Assembly (NCBI GenBank): GCA_022592445.1
Contig: JABYQR010000170.1
Coordinates: 1-64,000 of the forward strand
Source of the DNA: Cytidiella melzeri
Taxonomy: Eukaryota > Basidiomycota > Agaricomycetes > Polyporales > Irpicaceae
DNA length: 64,000 bases
Reading direction: 5' to 3'
Made by a program: the position numbers and the translations under genes
The notes under the pieces: model-generated
What the model was told of the DNA's origin: nothing
Database searches by the model: none
What the model saw: only the letters and a program-made list of their open reading frames with translations
In this document: positions 9,336 to 20,376 of the stretch, piece after piece
How the letters are laid out: each line of letters starts with the position of its first letter
Position numbering within the stretch: position 1 is the first letter of the stretch

Positions 9336-12107
9336 TCAGGTCGAACCCCATCCTCTCAACCGCCCAACAACACTCAACACACCGTCATCAACACCCTCCT
9401 CCCTATACCTTTCCCTCCCCACCACCTCGTCCATCTCCACATACTCCTTCCACTTGTCCAACTCTGCATCCTCAATATTCAACGCCATGACAATACTCGA
9501 CAAATACCCCAAATCCGACGCAAGCTGCGCAGCCCCGTCCGTGCTCAACGCCCGAATACTCGGCAGGACCGTCGACGTCAGATGGCTCAACAGAGACAGT
9601 CCCAACGAGGAGAGCCACACGGCTGAGACAGCCTCTGGCGGCAAGACGAGCGTCGCCGTCGACTGCGACGAAGGGATACCAACAGGCGGAGTCTTCATCG
9701 ACAACGACGCTGTCCGTCGCGAATGCCCAGGGGAAGCCTCCGGATGAGGCTCAGACAGCGCGCGCAGCATCTCGACTTTGATAAACGGCAGCGTCTCGAG
9801 TGAGAACGACAGTGCGTCGTCGTCTGCGTACACCTCGAACAGCCTGGGGAGGTTCAGCAGCGCCTCGGCCACGCGCTGCATCGTTTCGCTAGGCGAGAGC
9901 GAGAATGTTGGGACGGAGACGGCGTTGACGGCGCTTGCGCCGCCTCGCTTTGTCTTTGGATCGGGTGCAGCAGACCATACGGGCATGGAAGGGTACGAGA
10001 CAAGCCTCTTGCGCAGGGGTGACAGAATGACGTCTTGCAGCGCAACCTGACAATGCTTCGCGAATCCCGATACGCTCTCCCGGGAATCTCTGAGCAGAGG
10101 TGCTAGAACGTTGGGAGGGAAGAAAAAACCGGAAGGGGTGCGTCGAGGCTCGGGCACAGGCGGCGTAGGTGTTAGGAAAGGTTGCTCGTTCCTCGACTGG
10201 CTGGCATGATGTTGATCAGGGTCTACTAGTTCGAGCAGATCATGCAATTCCATGTTATTCAACGACGACTGTGCAAGGACCTGAACCGTTCCCCGCGTCG
10301 TACCGCTGATTTGAAAACCAGCAGGGTCTGCTCGACTGAGGCGGAATGTATGAGAGATGGCGAGCAACGTCGCTCGCAGCCGCGTTTCGTACCCGAGCAG
10401 TTTATCGTTGAAAGCACGAACTGCTTCGAGTGTATGAAGCAGCGTTTGAATGGTAACCCAGTCTTCGGATGTGTAGTCCAGGTCAGAAAGATCTCCAGAG
10501 GCAGAGGAGGTCAGCCCGCCCGAGACGCCTATGTGAGCGGAGGCCACCTCTGCCTTTGACTTGTCTGCGAACGTTTTGAACAGCGTCTCGAGAGCCTGCA
10601 CAAGCCCCGCAGCTCCATACCCATGTGTGAACGCCTGACACCGTGTGATCGCTTCGTCTGCTACACCGAACACGTCCACAGACCGCTCTCTCAGCAACCG
10701 AGCCTTGTCTGCAGTAACCCTGGCGTCCTCGCCGAAAATGTTCCGCAGAGCATCGTAAAGGTACCGTCTTTCCAACGAGGCGTAGTCTGCCTGGAAGTCG
10801 ACAAACGGCTCGACGAGCTCTTGGTCCCAGGACATGTTGGTTGAGCCGTTGGCACCGACGAGAGGGTTGCCGCTTATGGAGGCACGGTGCGGACCGATGC
10901 GTCGGGAGATGGACATCCTGGTAGAAGAACGACGCCGGTGTCTTTTATCGCCGCCTTCTGGTTCCACCGTAAACTGGGTCGAGTAGCCGATCTTTTCGAG
11001 AATCTTGTCAGCGGAGACAGCGAACTCTTGTGTTGCTTGGTACGCGGTGATCAATTGAGGGAGAGCCTTGGGTCCATGGTGTGCTGCGACAGCGGAGAGG
11101 CGCTCGGAAAAGCTGGGTTGCAGGGATGATAGTGTCGATGTGATGAGTGCCGACAGAGTCGACTGCGGATCAGGGAAGATGGAAGAAATAGAGGTGCGCT
11201 CGGTGGATAGCATTGTCAGAAAATTAGCGAAGAACGTTGGTAGGAAATGGGCGAACGTCCGCGAGGCTGGCCCCGACTCTGAGCTAGAGTCACAGTCCTT
11301 CAACGACGCGTTCTGCCATAACTCAACGAGTGACGCCTTCCTCGAGCCATAGTAATAATTTCTGAACTCCGACTCGCGCTGGATGTTGCAGAATATAGAG
11401 AAGTAGTCCTTGCAGACGGCGACGTCCTGGGAGTTGACTGCGGCTACGAGCGCAGAGCTGAGGGAAGCCTCAAGCTGGTTTTGTAGGCTGACCATTAGCG
11501 TTCGACGTGTCTCGTATTCAGGGGTGTTCTGGAAGACCACCATACTCTTGCTTGCCTCGGATAACCGTTCAGCAGCACGTTCATAGTTCTGCTCTCCAAG
11601 CAACGAGATGACGTCGGACTCGAGGGTGCTCCAGCTCTCAGCCTCTCGCAACACCTCTCTCGCAGCCTCCATGTTCCGCTTGACAGTGTCCAAGAAGTCC
11701 AGACGCTCCAGAGCAGTATTGGTATCTGGACCCAGTGATGTCTTCGCCTTTACCTCAACATCCTGCAATAAGGCTTGTAGCGACAAAGCACCATCTCGCA
11801 TGAAATGCAGGTCGTACGTCAACCGGGACGCGCCTCGCGAGATGTCATCTATAATTCGCTCGACTTGAAACGATGTGTCTTCGCTGGCCAACTCTAGAGT
11901 GCCCACGAGATGTGTTACACGTCTGTCCAAGTCCGTGAGACCAATGGCAGACCCGATCTTGTTGTTTGAGTCCAGCTCGTCGACATTCAGCACGTCGTTT
12001 ATCCATGACACCGCGTCTTCGTGGCTCTCGAGCGAAGTCAATAGCTCGGAAGCCGAGAGGGTTGCTTGGTCTGTCGGTACATCCTCGTTTTCTGCAATAA
12101 CCTCCAT
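9336..12107 (-). CDS. COG7: Conserved oligomeric Golgi complex subunit 7
   Basis: Single-exon gene of 923 codons, ATG at 12105-12107. The N-terminus DAVSWINDVLNVDELDSN, then LDRRVTHLVGTLELASEDTS and RLTYDLHFMRDGALSLQALL, match the start of COG7, a lobe B subunit of the eight-protein COG complex. That complex tethers vesicles at the Golgi for retrograde traffic and is needed for correct placement of glycosylation enzymes. The rest is alpha-helical without membrane segments, as expected of a peripheral tether. Low-complexity inserts occur around the basic DKRHRRRSSTRMSISRRIG stretch and the Ser/Pro-rich part near residue 820. A 2.8 kb intron-free reading frame is unusual next to its intron-rich neighbours. 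It is divergent from the transporter gene. Confidence 0.9.
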   Translation of the reverse strand: MEVIAENEDVPTDQATLSASELLTSLESHEDAVSWINDVLNVDELDSNNKIGSAIGLTDLDRRVTHLVGTLELASEDTSFQVERIIDDISRGASRLTYDLHFMRDGALSLQALLQDVEVKAKTSLGPDTNTALERLDFLDTVKRNMEAAREVLREAESWSTLESDVISLLGEQNYERAAERLSEASKSMVVFQNTPEYETRRTLMVSLQNQLEASLSSALVAAVNSQDVAVCKDYFSIFCNIQRESEFRNYYYGSRKASLVELWQNASLKDCDSSSESGPASRTFAHFLPTFFANFLTMLSTERTSISSIFPDPQSTLSALITSTLSSLQPSFSERLSAVAAHHGPKALPQLITAYQATQEFAVSADKILEKIGYSTQFTVEPEGGDKRHRRRSSTRMSISRRIGPHRASISGNPLVGANGSTNMSWDQELVEPFVDFQADYASLERRYLYDALRNIFGEDARVTADKARLLRERSVDVFGVADEAITRCQAFTHGYGAAGLVQALETLFKTFADKSKAEVASAHIGVSGGLTSSASGDLSDLDYTSEDWVTIQTLLHTLEAVRAFNDKLLGYETRLRATLLAISHTFRLSRADPAGFQISGTTRGTVQVLAQSSLNNMELHDLLELVDPDQHHASQSRNEQPFLTPTPPVPEPRRTPSGFFFPPNVLAPLLRDSRESVSGFAKHCQVALQDVILSPLRKRLVSYPSMPVWSAAPDPKTKRGGASAVNAVSVPTFSLSPSETMQRVAEALLNLPRLFEVYADDDALSFSLETLPFIKVEMLRALSEPHPEASPGHSRRTASLSMKTPPVGIPSSQSTATLVLPPEAVSAVWLSSLGLSLLSHLTSTVLPSIRALSTDGAAQLASDLGYLSSIVMALNIEDAELDKWKEYVEMDEVVGRERYREEGVDDGVLSVVGRLRGWGST

Positions 12108-12664
12108 CTGCAGTGTTCCTTCAGAAAATGATGAGAGGCAGTGAGGAAATGTGAAGCACCTGAGAAGCGAGGTTCATAGGCGACTAGTATTTGGGTGCCC
12201 TGGCGAGAAGTAGAGTTGTGGTTCGAGCGTCGAGGTGGTCATTTTGAGTAGAGCTCGGTGACTGAATGACTTTCTTACAAGCTCGCGGCGGTCTTGATTT
12301 TCAATTTGAAGTGAGAGGTGGTAACAGCGTTACTTATAGGCGGGAGTAAGAAGCTACTACTGTTGTCTACTGGTTTTTGTAACTCCGACCTTACATATGT
12401 AACCAGTGTTTGTAAGCGGCGCGTTCATTGTGACAGGAGCAACTTACGGATTGTCTCATGCCGTCAATAGATTCGCAACCATTCCTCAGGCTTTCTCCTC
12501 GACAGCTCCTCCTTCCACTCGTCTGTCAACACCGGTTAAGTTTTCCTAGCTGTTCTACACTAAGCCTGTCGATAGACGTCCGTATAAGACACATGCGCGT
12601 CTGACAGCTTACTTGAGTCTTCGACACGGCTTCCTAGAGTGTGTCAAGCACAACACAAGCAACT
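12108..12664. promoter_or_regulatory. Divergent promoter region of COG7 and the MFS transporter
   Basis: 557 bases separate the two start codons, which face away from each other, so both promoters must lie here. I see no clear TATA box and no repeat. Confidence 0.45.
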
Positions 12665-14813
12665 ATGCCACCTTCAGGGAGGACAGTAGAGCCAAGCGAA
12701 ACGACGCCTTTGCGACAGGATGATGGGATATCGTACCAAACTAACGGTCAGCCAAGTTCACCAGGAGATGCTGATGTCATACGTGAATCGCAGGACCCAA
12801 AGCCACGGGTGTCTAGAACCGCTGTAGTACGTGTTCATATCTTCGTTGGCGTGAGTGGCAAGTACTGAGCCTGTTCGCCATGATCTCTAGATGGTGCCCA
12901 TGTCAATAGGAATATTTCTTGCAGCTATGGACGGCACTATCATTGCATCGTCGTATGCAACTATCGGCAGCGAGCTGAAACAGTTGCACAGCACAAGCTG
13001 GATTGCTACTGGCTACATGCTAACACTCACGAGTTTTCAGTGAGTCCCCATTTTCTCCCACTCCTATGATCACTTTCTCAATTGCTACCGTAGACCGTTG
13101 TATGGCAAAGTACGTTACTTGACAGCACTCGATTTTTTTTTCTGTTCTCATTGAGCGTTGCGTAGCTGAGCGATATTTTTGGAAGGAGAGCGTGCCTAGT
13201 CCTCGCTTACGCCATCTTTGCACTTGGCTGTTTGTTATGTGGCTTGGCGCGAAACATGACCGAACTCGTTGCAGCGCGAGCCCTCGCTGGAATCGGAGGA
13301 GGAGGAATGACGACGTACGTGCTTTTACCATGACATCCAGATCTTTATAAGCTTACGTCGCGGTGCATAGTGTTGCATCCATCATCATGTCAGATGTGGC
13401 TCCTTTACGAGAGCGAGGGACATGGCAAGGTAACTACTACGTTAATCTCTCTCTTCAATACTACAGTCACTTACCCGCAGTGTAGGAATCGCAAACATGG
13501 TGTTTGCCACCGGCCAATCCGTAGGGGCACCTTTAGGTGGATACCTCGCCGACACAATCGGGTGGCGGTGGTCATTCACTCTCCAGGTTCCTCTGGCCCT
13601 GCTCGCCATTGTATCTGTCTCCGTTGCCCTCAAGCTACCAGAAATAGAGAGCGAGAACTTCGTCGCTAAGCTTAAAAGGGTTGATTTTGGAGGTGCACTT
13701 ACACTTGTTGCTGCCGTCTTCTGCCTGCTCCTTGGCCTTGATCGTGGAGGAAACGTCTCGTGGCAAGATCCAGTCACCGTGGGCAACCTCTCAGTTTTCG
13801 CGGTGCTCTTCTTGGTGTTCGTGTTCATTGAACTCAAGGTCGCCGCAGAACCGTTTGCCCCTAAGAGGATCATAGCGAATCGTGCCCTTCTTGCCAGTTA
13901 TGTCGCAAACTTTTTCGCAGCAGGCATGGGTGTGGTACAAGCGTTCATGATCACCCTGTATTTCCAAGCTGTCAAAGGTCGGACCGCAGGTGGAGCTGGT
14001 CTTGTGCTGATTCCGGCAATATTGGCCGCTGTCCTAGGTAGTCTCATTGCAGGAGTCACCATGCAGGCTACTGGAAAATACTACTGGCTCACTGTGGGTG
14101 TGTTCATCATGATGCTCAGCGGCCACATTGTGGTGCCTATCTTTAGTGGCATCTGGTTGTATTCCTACATAGGGATTACTGTCGGTGCGTGATTGTCGAA
14201 GCTGTCTACACTTCGTCAAACTGATGAAGACGACAGGCTTATGTCTCGCCTCATTCGGAGTCGGTGAGTCACAACGCAACATTACTTGGAACAGTAGTAA
14301 GACTGAACCGTTACTAGGTGCCGGAATTACTACCACTCTCATAGCCTTGATAGCCAACGCAGGACCTGCTGATCAGGCAGTAGCTACTGCGGGTGAGTAA
14401 GGGAAGCGTTGCTCTATCGCCACATGAGCAATCCTAACATGGCCTGCAGTCTCGTATCTCTTCAGGTCGCTAGGGACGGTGGTCTGGCTATCTATGGCCA
14501 CCACACTTATGCAGGATACTCTGCGACGCCTCTTGTACGATCGCCTTTCTGGCGAGAACGTCGACGAGGTGTGTTCTCCGCACAGTCGCACCAATTTCGG
14601 TCTTGCTGATGTAGGAATCGTTCTCTCCAAAAGATCATCAAGCGCGTACGCCAGTCACTAAGTCACATCGGGGAACTAGAGCCTCCGGTTCGTGCGAAGG
14701 TGATTGCCTCGTATGAGGATGCAATACATGCTACGATGTGGTTTACTGCATCGCTGACTGTGCTTGCCATAATTGCGTCATTCTTTATCAAGGAGAAACC
14801 TTTGACGAAGTGA
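12665..14813 (+). CDS. Major facilitator superfamily transporter, DHA2/Vba-Fnx1-like
   Basis: Integral membrane transporter with about nine or ten exons. Start is ATG 12665 (MPPSGRTVEPSE); stop is TGA 14811-14813 after KEKPLTK. A polar N-terminal tail precedes the first helix, SIGIFLAAMDGTIIASSYAT, which carries the D residue typical of the DHA family. Then come PLYGKLSDIFGRR (the loop 2-3 MFS motif A), ARALAGIGGGGMTTVASIIM and motif C-like MVFATGQSVGAPLGGYLADT. About 14 hydrophobic segments are expected, as in drug:H+ antiporters with 14 spanners. Similarity of the first two motifs to yeast Vba and fission yeast Fnx1 proteins suggests export or vacuolar uptake of basic amino acids or toxic compounds, but substrate is not readable from sequence. 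No biosynthetic cluster surrounds it. Confidence 0.88.
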
Positions 14814-15159
14814 TGGCAAAGTCGTGTAGATGAGATGTGCATATGTATATGTTCCTGCTGCTTTTTGTCTACGATGGATGCCTCTGGGATCACATACCAC
14901 GAGATGCCCTAAGTGTGAGACGCGTCCATCTAGTATACTTTAATCCCTCCTCGAGCAGCTTCTTTCTATGTGAACACGCAGGCAGGCAACGATAACCAGC
15001 GCCAAGCATCCACAGCGAATGCCAATTCAGGTGGTGCGTTTTCCCGATATAGTGGACGACCTCGATCATATTTTTTGCGGTCGACTCACCGTCGACCGCC
15101 TCTGACTGAACCACACCCCGAGTCATCTATACATACAAGTGCCCTATCCAAGGCCCTTC
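14814..15159. other. Intergenic gap, with a possible upstream exon
   Basis: A frame starting at ATG 15019 (MPIQVVRFPDIVDDLDHIFC) ends at TGA 15103-15105 in the same phase as the following gene. It may be an unspliced first exon or a short upstream ORF. No other feature is seen. Confidence 0.35.
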
Positions 15160-15758
15160 ATGGTGGTCAAGTCAGAACCAGAACCCACGTCTTTACCCAA
15201 ACTCGCGCCTGCAAAAATCGACCAAGAGGCTCAAAACAAGGCTCTCAAGGAAATCGGCGACCACAGGAAAGCCATAGCGTGGCAAGTCCATCGGTGGCCA
15301 CTCGAAAAACGGGTCGTCCAAGAAAAGACGAGGTTACATCTCCCGCGGTCGTACCTCTCGAAAGCAGGAGAGGACGTCAAAACGTTGTGGCCTGGTGACG
15401 ACCTGAACCAGGCGGTACATAATTATTACGCGCAGAATTTGGTGGGCGACGAAGAGGAGAAATTGAAAGTGAGGAATTGTGCGAACTTTGTGACAGAGGA
15501 TAGTCTTTCGAGAAGGAGGTATGTGGTACTGTACAAAATGTTTTGCGTTGTGAGCTGAGGTCGTACATTCTCTTGCTACGTAGGCATGAGTACCTAGGTC
15601 CGGACCCTCGCGTCGTTGGGTACCGAGTCGACGTAGACGGCGAACTGCATGTGAAGTGGTGGGATGGATTTTTGCAGGATATGTGGATGGATAATGGAAA
15701 ATGGACTTTCGACGTGCGGCAGACAGACGACGGGAAATGGGTGGAGATCGACGACTAG
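15160..15758 (+). CDS. Unrecognised conserved-looking protein
   Basis: Two exons. The first starts at ATG 15160 (MVVKSEPEPTSLPKLAPAKI); an intron of about 65 nt follows SRR (GTATGT...CTACGTAG), and exon two reads HEYLGPDPRVVGYRVDVDGE and ends WVEIDD at TAG 15756-15758. The product is about 176 residues. The first half is charged and helical (DQEAQNKALKEIGDHRKAIA), with a possible YAQNLVGDEEEKLKVRNC segment. The second half is rich in Trp and Gly (VKWWDGFLQDMWMDNGKWTF) and probably beta-stranded. There is no signal peptide or membrane segment. Codon-phase continuity and sensible splice sites support a real gene, but I do not recognise the family. The start may lie further upstream. Confidence 0.6.
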
Positions 15759-15975
15759 CATGCATGGCACGCCTTACATGACCGCATTCATCAGCATATT
15801 CATCCACAACATCCACGACACGTCATGCATACCTCAACGCTGCACACAATCATCCTGTATTATTACACGTATATCCAATTTGTGAACATTGTCTGGTCAA
15901 ATAAAGGTAGACGAGCGTCATTATAGGATACTCACTGTGCTACAAGGCTTTACATGATGCAAAACTAGCACAAGC

Positions 15976-17033
15976 CTAATATCCCATCTCTCGCTCTCCT
16001 GCAGACTCTCCTGCCGCTGTAGCAAAGTGAGATCTCATAGAGTCTGCCATTGCACCGCAATCCGTCGTCACATTTATCTGTGATCTGTATCAGACGTGGT
16101 CGATGAGAAGTGTCTGAAATCTAGCGCACCATGTCGAAACCTTCTTTCGCTCGTTGTGCTGCTTGTTGTCCAGATGTGCAATACATGGCACTACAGTAAA
16201 CGCATTTCCCAGAGTAAACAGCCGTAGGTAATATAAACGGTGGAATACTGACCATTTCTTTCCGGCCTTGTGAGCTATGTTGAGAATGTTCTGAATTGCT
16301 TCTTCAATTTTAGGGTGAGGATCAGGGTTTGGTGGTGGGAAGCCCAGAGATAAGGAAAGGTCGTATGGGCCGATGAACACGCCGTCTACAAGAAGAGCTC
16401 GAGCACAATACCACGAGAACATGTGGAAAGCACACACCTAAACCATCCACAGCACAGAGTGCTTCAATGTTCTCATATGCTTCACGAGTTTCGATTTGAG
16501 TGAGCACAAGAATACTATCATTAGCTTGCTGCAAGTACTCCATGGGAGAAAGGCCCCATGACGTATGTGTGAACGGATTCCCAAATCCTCGCGTTCCCTT
16601 GGGAGGGAACCGGGCGGCGGCAACGATTGAGCGGGCCTGTGCTGCAGTGGAGACCTACGGGACGCAATAAGCCACGCCTGTGAAACGGAAGACTTTTGCA
16701 AAAACGTACCATGGGGACAATGATACCCTGCGCTCCGGCGTCGAGTACATACTTGATTTGCCAAGTAGCACTTCCGTCGGCACATGGGCCTGTTGCGGGA
16801 ATGCGGACCAACACGCTCGGTGCGCTGGGAGCCAGGCCAGATACGGCTGCTACGATGTCTGCTGCACCAGGCTGAAGTGGGATCAGCCCATGCTCGCAGT
16901 CGATGAGCAGCCAAGAGATGTGCGGCGATGATGTTGCGGCCGTGCGAGCAGCCCAGGTGCCAGGGATGGTGAGCCATGCGCCGAAGGCAGGCTTGGACGA
17001 TCTGAATGCTTGAAGGAGGCGATGCGAGGCCAT
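15976..17033 (-). CDS. HpcH/HpaI-type aldolase family protein
   Basis: Minus-strand gene of five exons, ATG 17031-17033 (MASHRLLQAFRSSKPAFGAW), stop 15976-15978. Family motifs in order: GAWLTIPGTWAARTAA near the start, SWLLIDCEHGLIPL (conserved D and E/H region), VLVRIPATG, KYVLDAGAQGIIVPM, FPPKGTRGFGNPF, LVLTQIETREAYENIEALC (metal-binding E) and GVFIGPYDLSLSLGFP. These define the HpcH/HpaI aldolase/citrate lyase superfamily, TIM-barrel class II enzymes that cleave or form 2-keto acid-aldehyde bonds with a divalent metal. The exact substrate is unknown; in fungi the family includes macrophomate synthase-like and 2-keto-3-deoxy acid aldolase-like proteins. It is likely cytosolic, with no targeting signal. 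A TATA-like box lies about 55 bases before the start codon. Confidence 0.87.
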
Positions 17034-17087
17034 AGTCGATGAGCGGGAGTGCAAGAGTGTTTGTTAGGCGGGTGAAGCATATTGAAG

Positions 17088-17095
17088 CTATATAC
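17088..17095 (-). promoter_or_regulatory. TATA-like box of the aldolase gene
   Basis: On the minus strand GTATATAG lies about 55 bases upstream of the aldolase ATG, a plausible core promoter position. Confidence 0.4.
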
Positions 17096-17621
17096 AGTAC
17101 TGGGGCCGCAGGAGAGTCGGTTTCCGGACTCGGTTTTCACGCGCGCACGAAACCCAAGGTCATGGGGGATATGTGCGCGGGCCGTTCAAGCCACAGCTAG
17201 TGCGTGCAGCCTGAGTGGTTAGGAGTCACATCCTCCAAAGTACACCAACACCGTTGGACAAGTACATGCATCGTGTCCTGCAGAGAGTTTGAGGTCACTG
17301 TAATAGCTCGAAGTGTTCGACAGCCTGCAAAGGAACAGGCGCATGCCGCCATCAGTCTATGTCGGTGTGCACGTGACCAAGGTGGAGACATTCAGAGCCT
17401 CGTTGTCGATGTTGAACGTTGAACAATGGCAGATTCACAGCGAGAAAGAGGTTGTCATTCAGAGGCCACGAGAGAGATATTATATGAAAGAACTGCAAGG
17501 GAAAACATCGCGGGAGTGCACATGGCGGGAAAGCGCGAGTGACCTGGGTAATCAAGGGCGGAACAAATAAACGGACAAACAAAGGACTCTCTCTTGTTCG
17601 TCGTGGTCGACGGCGTGCGCG
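17096..17621. promoter_or_regulatory. Divergent promoter region of the aldolase and FHA genes
   Basis: About 525 bases between two start codons facing away from each other. A TGAGTGGTTAGG stretch near 17210 resembles a tRNA A box but has no matching B box, so I do not call a tRNA. Confidence 0.4.
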
Positions 17622-20376
17622 ATGGCTCCATTTGCCTCCCCTCTCAACCAAGTCCCGTATCCTGCTCTTTACCTCTACCCTCTCAACGATTCATTCATTC
17701 CCAAGCACATTTCTCTCATCAATGGCCAGCGCGTAAAGATCGGTCGACAGACCAACGCAAAGACAGTACCAGCCGAGCGGAACGGCTACTTCGACTCCAA
17801 AGTTCTCAGTAGACAGCATGCAGAGGTATGGGAAGAGGCAGGCAAGGTATGTGTGGCTGTTTGGGAGGGAGACAGCAGACTGGCAGCTCTTTTCAACGAC
17901 TATGTTTCGCTGGCCGCTGTCTCCCGAAAGACTGCGTGTTCGCTCATTCAACACCGTAATGCCTCTTCAGATTTTTATCAAGGACGTGAAGAGCTCCAAC
18001 GGAACGTTTATCAACAGCGAGCGTTTGAGTGCAGAGGGCCTCGAGTCAGAACCGTTCGAGCTCAAGACGGACGATATCGTGGTATGTCACAACGTCAGCT
18101 TTTAGGGACGTATGAAAACCAACCGTGTCCTCCTCAGGAATTTGGTATCGACATCGTTGGGGAAGACAACAAAACAATCGTACATCACAAGGTAGCTGCC
18201 CGGGTCGTCTGCGTTTTCACAGAGCAGGATGCGCAAGCAGCAGCGCGTGCAGAGGCTCAGCAAAATCCCCCGACTTATGGTGCCCTTGGTACACAAGGGC
18301 CAGGAGCGGGTGGTCCCAGTTTCAACTTTGCAGGTGCAGGCCCGGCAGGTAGCAATGGCATGAATGGGCAGCCACAGCGACGGACGACAATGCAACCTCA
18401 GGGACTGGTGGGAATGGGCGGGATGGGGGGCGGTGCCCGCCAACCGGGGAAAAGTGGTCTCACCTTTGATCACATTCTCAGCCGTCTCCAGGGTGAATTG
18501 CAAAAGAGTCGCGAAACGGGAGCTGAGCTTCATTCTCTGACTGGTGCCATGAACGATATCCACGAAACCCTGGGCGGTAACCTTGTATGTCCTTCTGTCC
18601 AAGTACTGTCTCCCAGTATCACTCATTCCTGTCTTAGCCACCAACTCACCCTCCTTACCCACAAACTCTACCTCCCATAGTTCCTCCACAATCCATCCAT
18701 TCTACCGAACAGAGCAGCGGGTCAGGTTCCGCTCCAGCGCCTAGATCGCCTGACTCCTCATCGGCTCTCTCCGAACTTCAATCTCAACTACACGAAACTC
18801 AGTTATCTCTCGCAAGTCATGTAGAGAAAATTCGCACCTTGGAGGGTATGTTGGCGGAGCATGATGTGATCAAGAGGGAGGTTTCTGCCATGCGGGACAT
18901 GATGGAAGAGCGCAAACGTGAGTTCGAACTCCTTCGAGTGCGAACACAGAGCCCGAATCACCTGCGGCGACACCGCTCGCACGTTGACGACCAGTTGGAC
19001 GAGTACTCATCGGATGACGATGACGTTCGAAGCGTTTCTACTATCGTCCCACACGAGCTTGAGCGGGTGGATGAGGAGGATGAGGATCAGATAGCGGCGG
19101 AGGAAGAGGAGGAGCGAAGAACAAGGACGAACGAGATGCGCCCTCGCACACCGGAACCAACAAGGATGGGCATGCATGAGGATGATGATGAACATGATAT
19201 CTCTTCCCGTCAGCAGGCCCCTACCGATTCGGAATCATCAACACACCCACGTACCCAGTCGCCAACCGCTTCCGCTTCCACCGTACCTGATGATCTCACC
19301 CAACGACTCACTACTTTGGCAAATCAGCTTGAGTCTGCTCTTGAACTGTCACGCTCGCTCGAAGCCCAACACTCAACCGCCCAGTCCACCATTTTAGTGC
19401 TTGAGTCGAAGGTGACTGCACTTGAGTCTCTGGTTCAGTCGACACATTCGCAGGTGCAGGCGCAAGCTGAGATTCAACAGCAGCTCGTAAAGGCAGCAGA
19501 AGCTGCACGAGTTACTCCCGCTCTGAATCATGTCAACGGTACGGCGGACGACCGTGAGTCGTTATCTCAAATGATCAACGAGTGGAAGAAGAGCGTGGAG
19601 GGCAAGTGGGACGGTGTGCAGGAGGAGTGGAAAGACGAAAGAGAGCGTCTCCGTCGGGCCAAGGATGAGTGGGAATCTCGCATTCGCGCGGTGGAGCATG
19701 GTCTTGAGTCGACGAACTCAAAGGTGGACACGGGCATTGCCAGCTTAAGTTCCTTTCCGGCCGTTCACCGCCCTCAACTCAATGGTCATGCGAAGCTCAA
19801 CTCGAGCGGTGGGCTTGTAACTCCTCCTAGCCCGCGCAGTCTATCAGCAGAATCCACCCGGCCAAGGCAAAAGAAACGGCGGACAAGCTCGACACGAGGA
19901 CGCACACGGTCACGGTCACAGTCTCCGGCAACACGGATAATATCTGAGCACGATCACGACGATGCATCGTCTTCAAGCTCGGGATTGCGGCGACAAACTT
20001 CTTGGGAAACTGAATCGAACGAGTCCGAGGGTATCCCACCGACCACAGGCTCACCGAAATCGGTCGGGGTTGAGGTGCGCAAGAGTAAAATCTACCAATA
20101 CCCGATTACGCCTGAGCCGTCGTTGCTGGAACAGCCAATATCCGGCTCGAGTAGCGTAGCGGCGTCGATGACGGATACACGAACGAGAGAGCCTCCAAAG
20201 GACATGGTGAGTCTTCTGATTATGTTGATGTATAGATCGCACCATTGACTATTCGCACCTTCTTCCAGCAGCACCATCCAAATAACTTGAATAATGTGTC
20301 AACGGCGTTCGGAGTAATTGTTGTCGTGGCTGCAGCCGCTGCAGTGATGTGGCGGATGAAGCCAGATGGCTCGTGA
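17622..20376 (+). CDS. FHA-domain, coiled-coil, tail-anchored protein (SLMAP/HAM-4/Far9-10-like)
   Basis: Five exons, start ATG 17622, stop TGA 20374-20376. The N-terminal FHA domain is spelled VKIGRQTNAKTVP, SRQHAEVWEEAGK and KDVKSSNGTFINSERLS, with the GR, SR-x-H and S-x-NG phosphothreonine-pocket residues all present. A Gly/Asn-rich linker follows, then LTFDHILSRLQGELQKSRET, long acidic and coiled-coil parts (TLANQLESALELSRSLEAQH) and a Ser/Arg-rich region. The last exon encodes one hydrophobic helix, VSTAFGVIVVVAAAAAVMW, ending RMKPDGS, which is a classic tail anchor. FHA plus coiled coil plus C-terminal anchor is the architecture of SLMAP, Neurospora HAM-4 and yeast Far9/Far10. These STRIPAK subunits sit at the nuclear envelope/ER and act in cell fusion, sexual development and cell-cycle signalling. 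The junction near 18590 could be GTAACC or GTATGT; the first keeps the frame. Confidence 0.85.

Noticed and set aside
9187..9747. 186-codon plus-strand frame at the COG7 3' end
   Set aside because: Antisense to COG7 and Ser/Thr/Pro-rich from codon mirror bias; no family.
17197..17275. Possible tRNA (A-box-like TGAGTGGTTAGG)
   Set aside because: No B box or T-arm at the expected distance and no cloverleaf.
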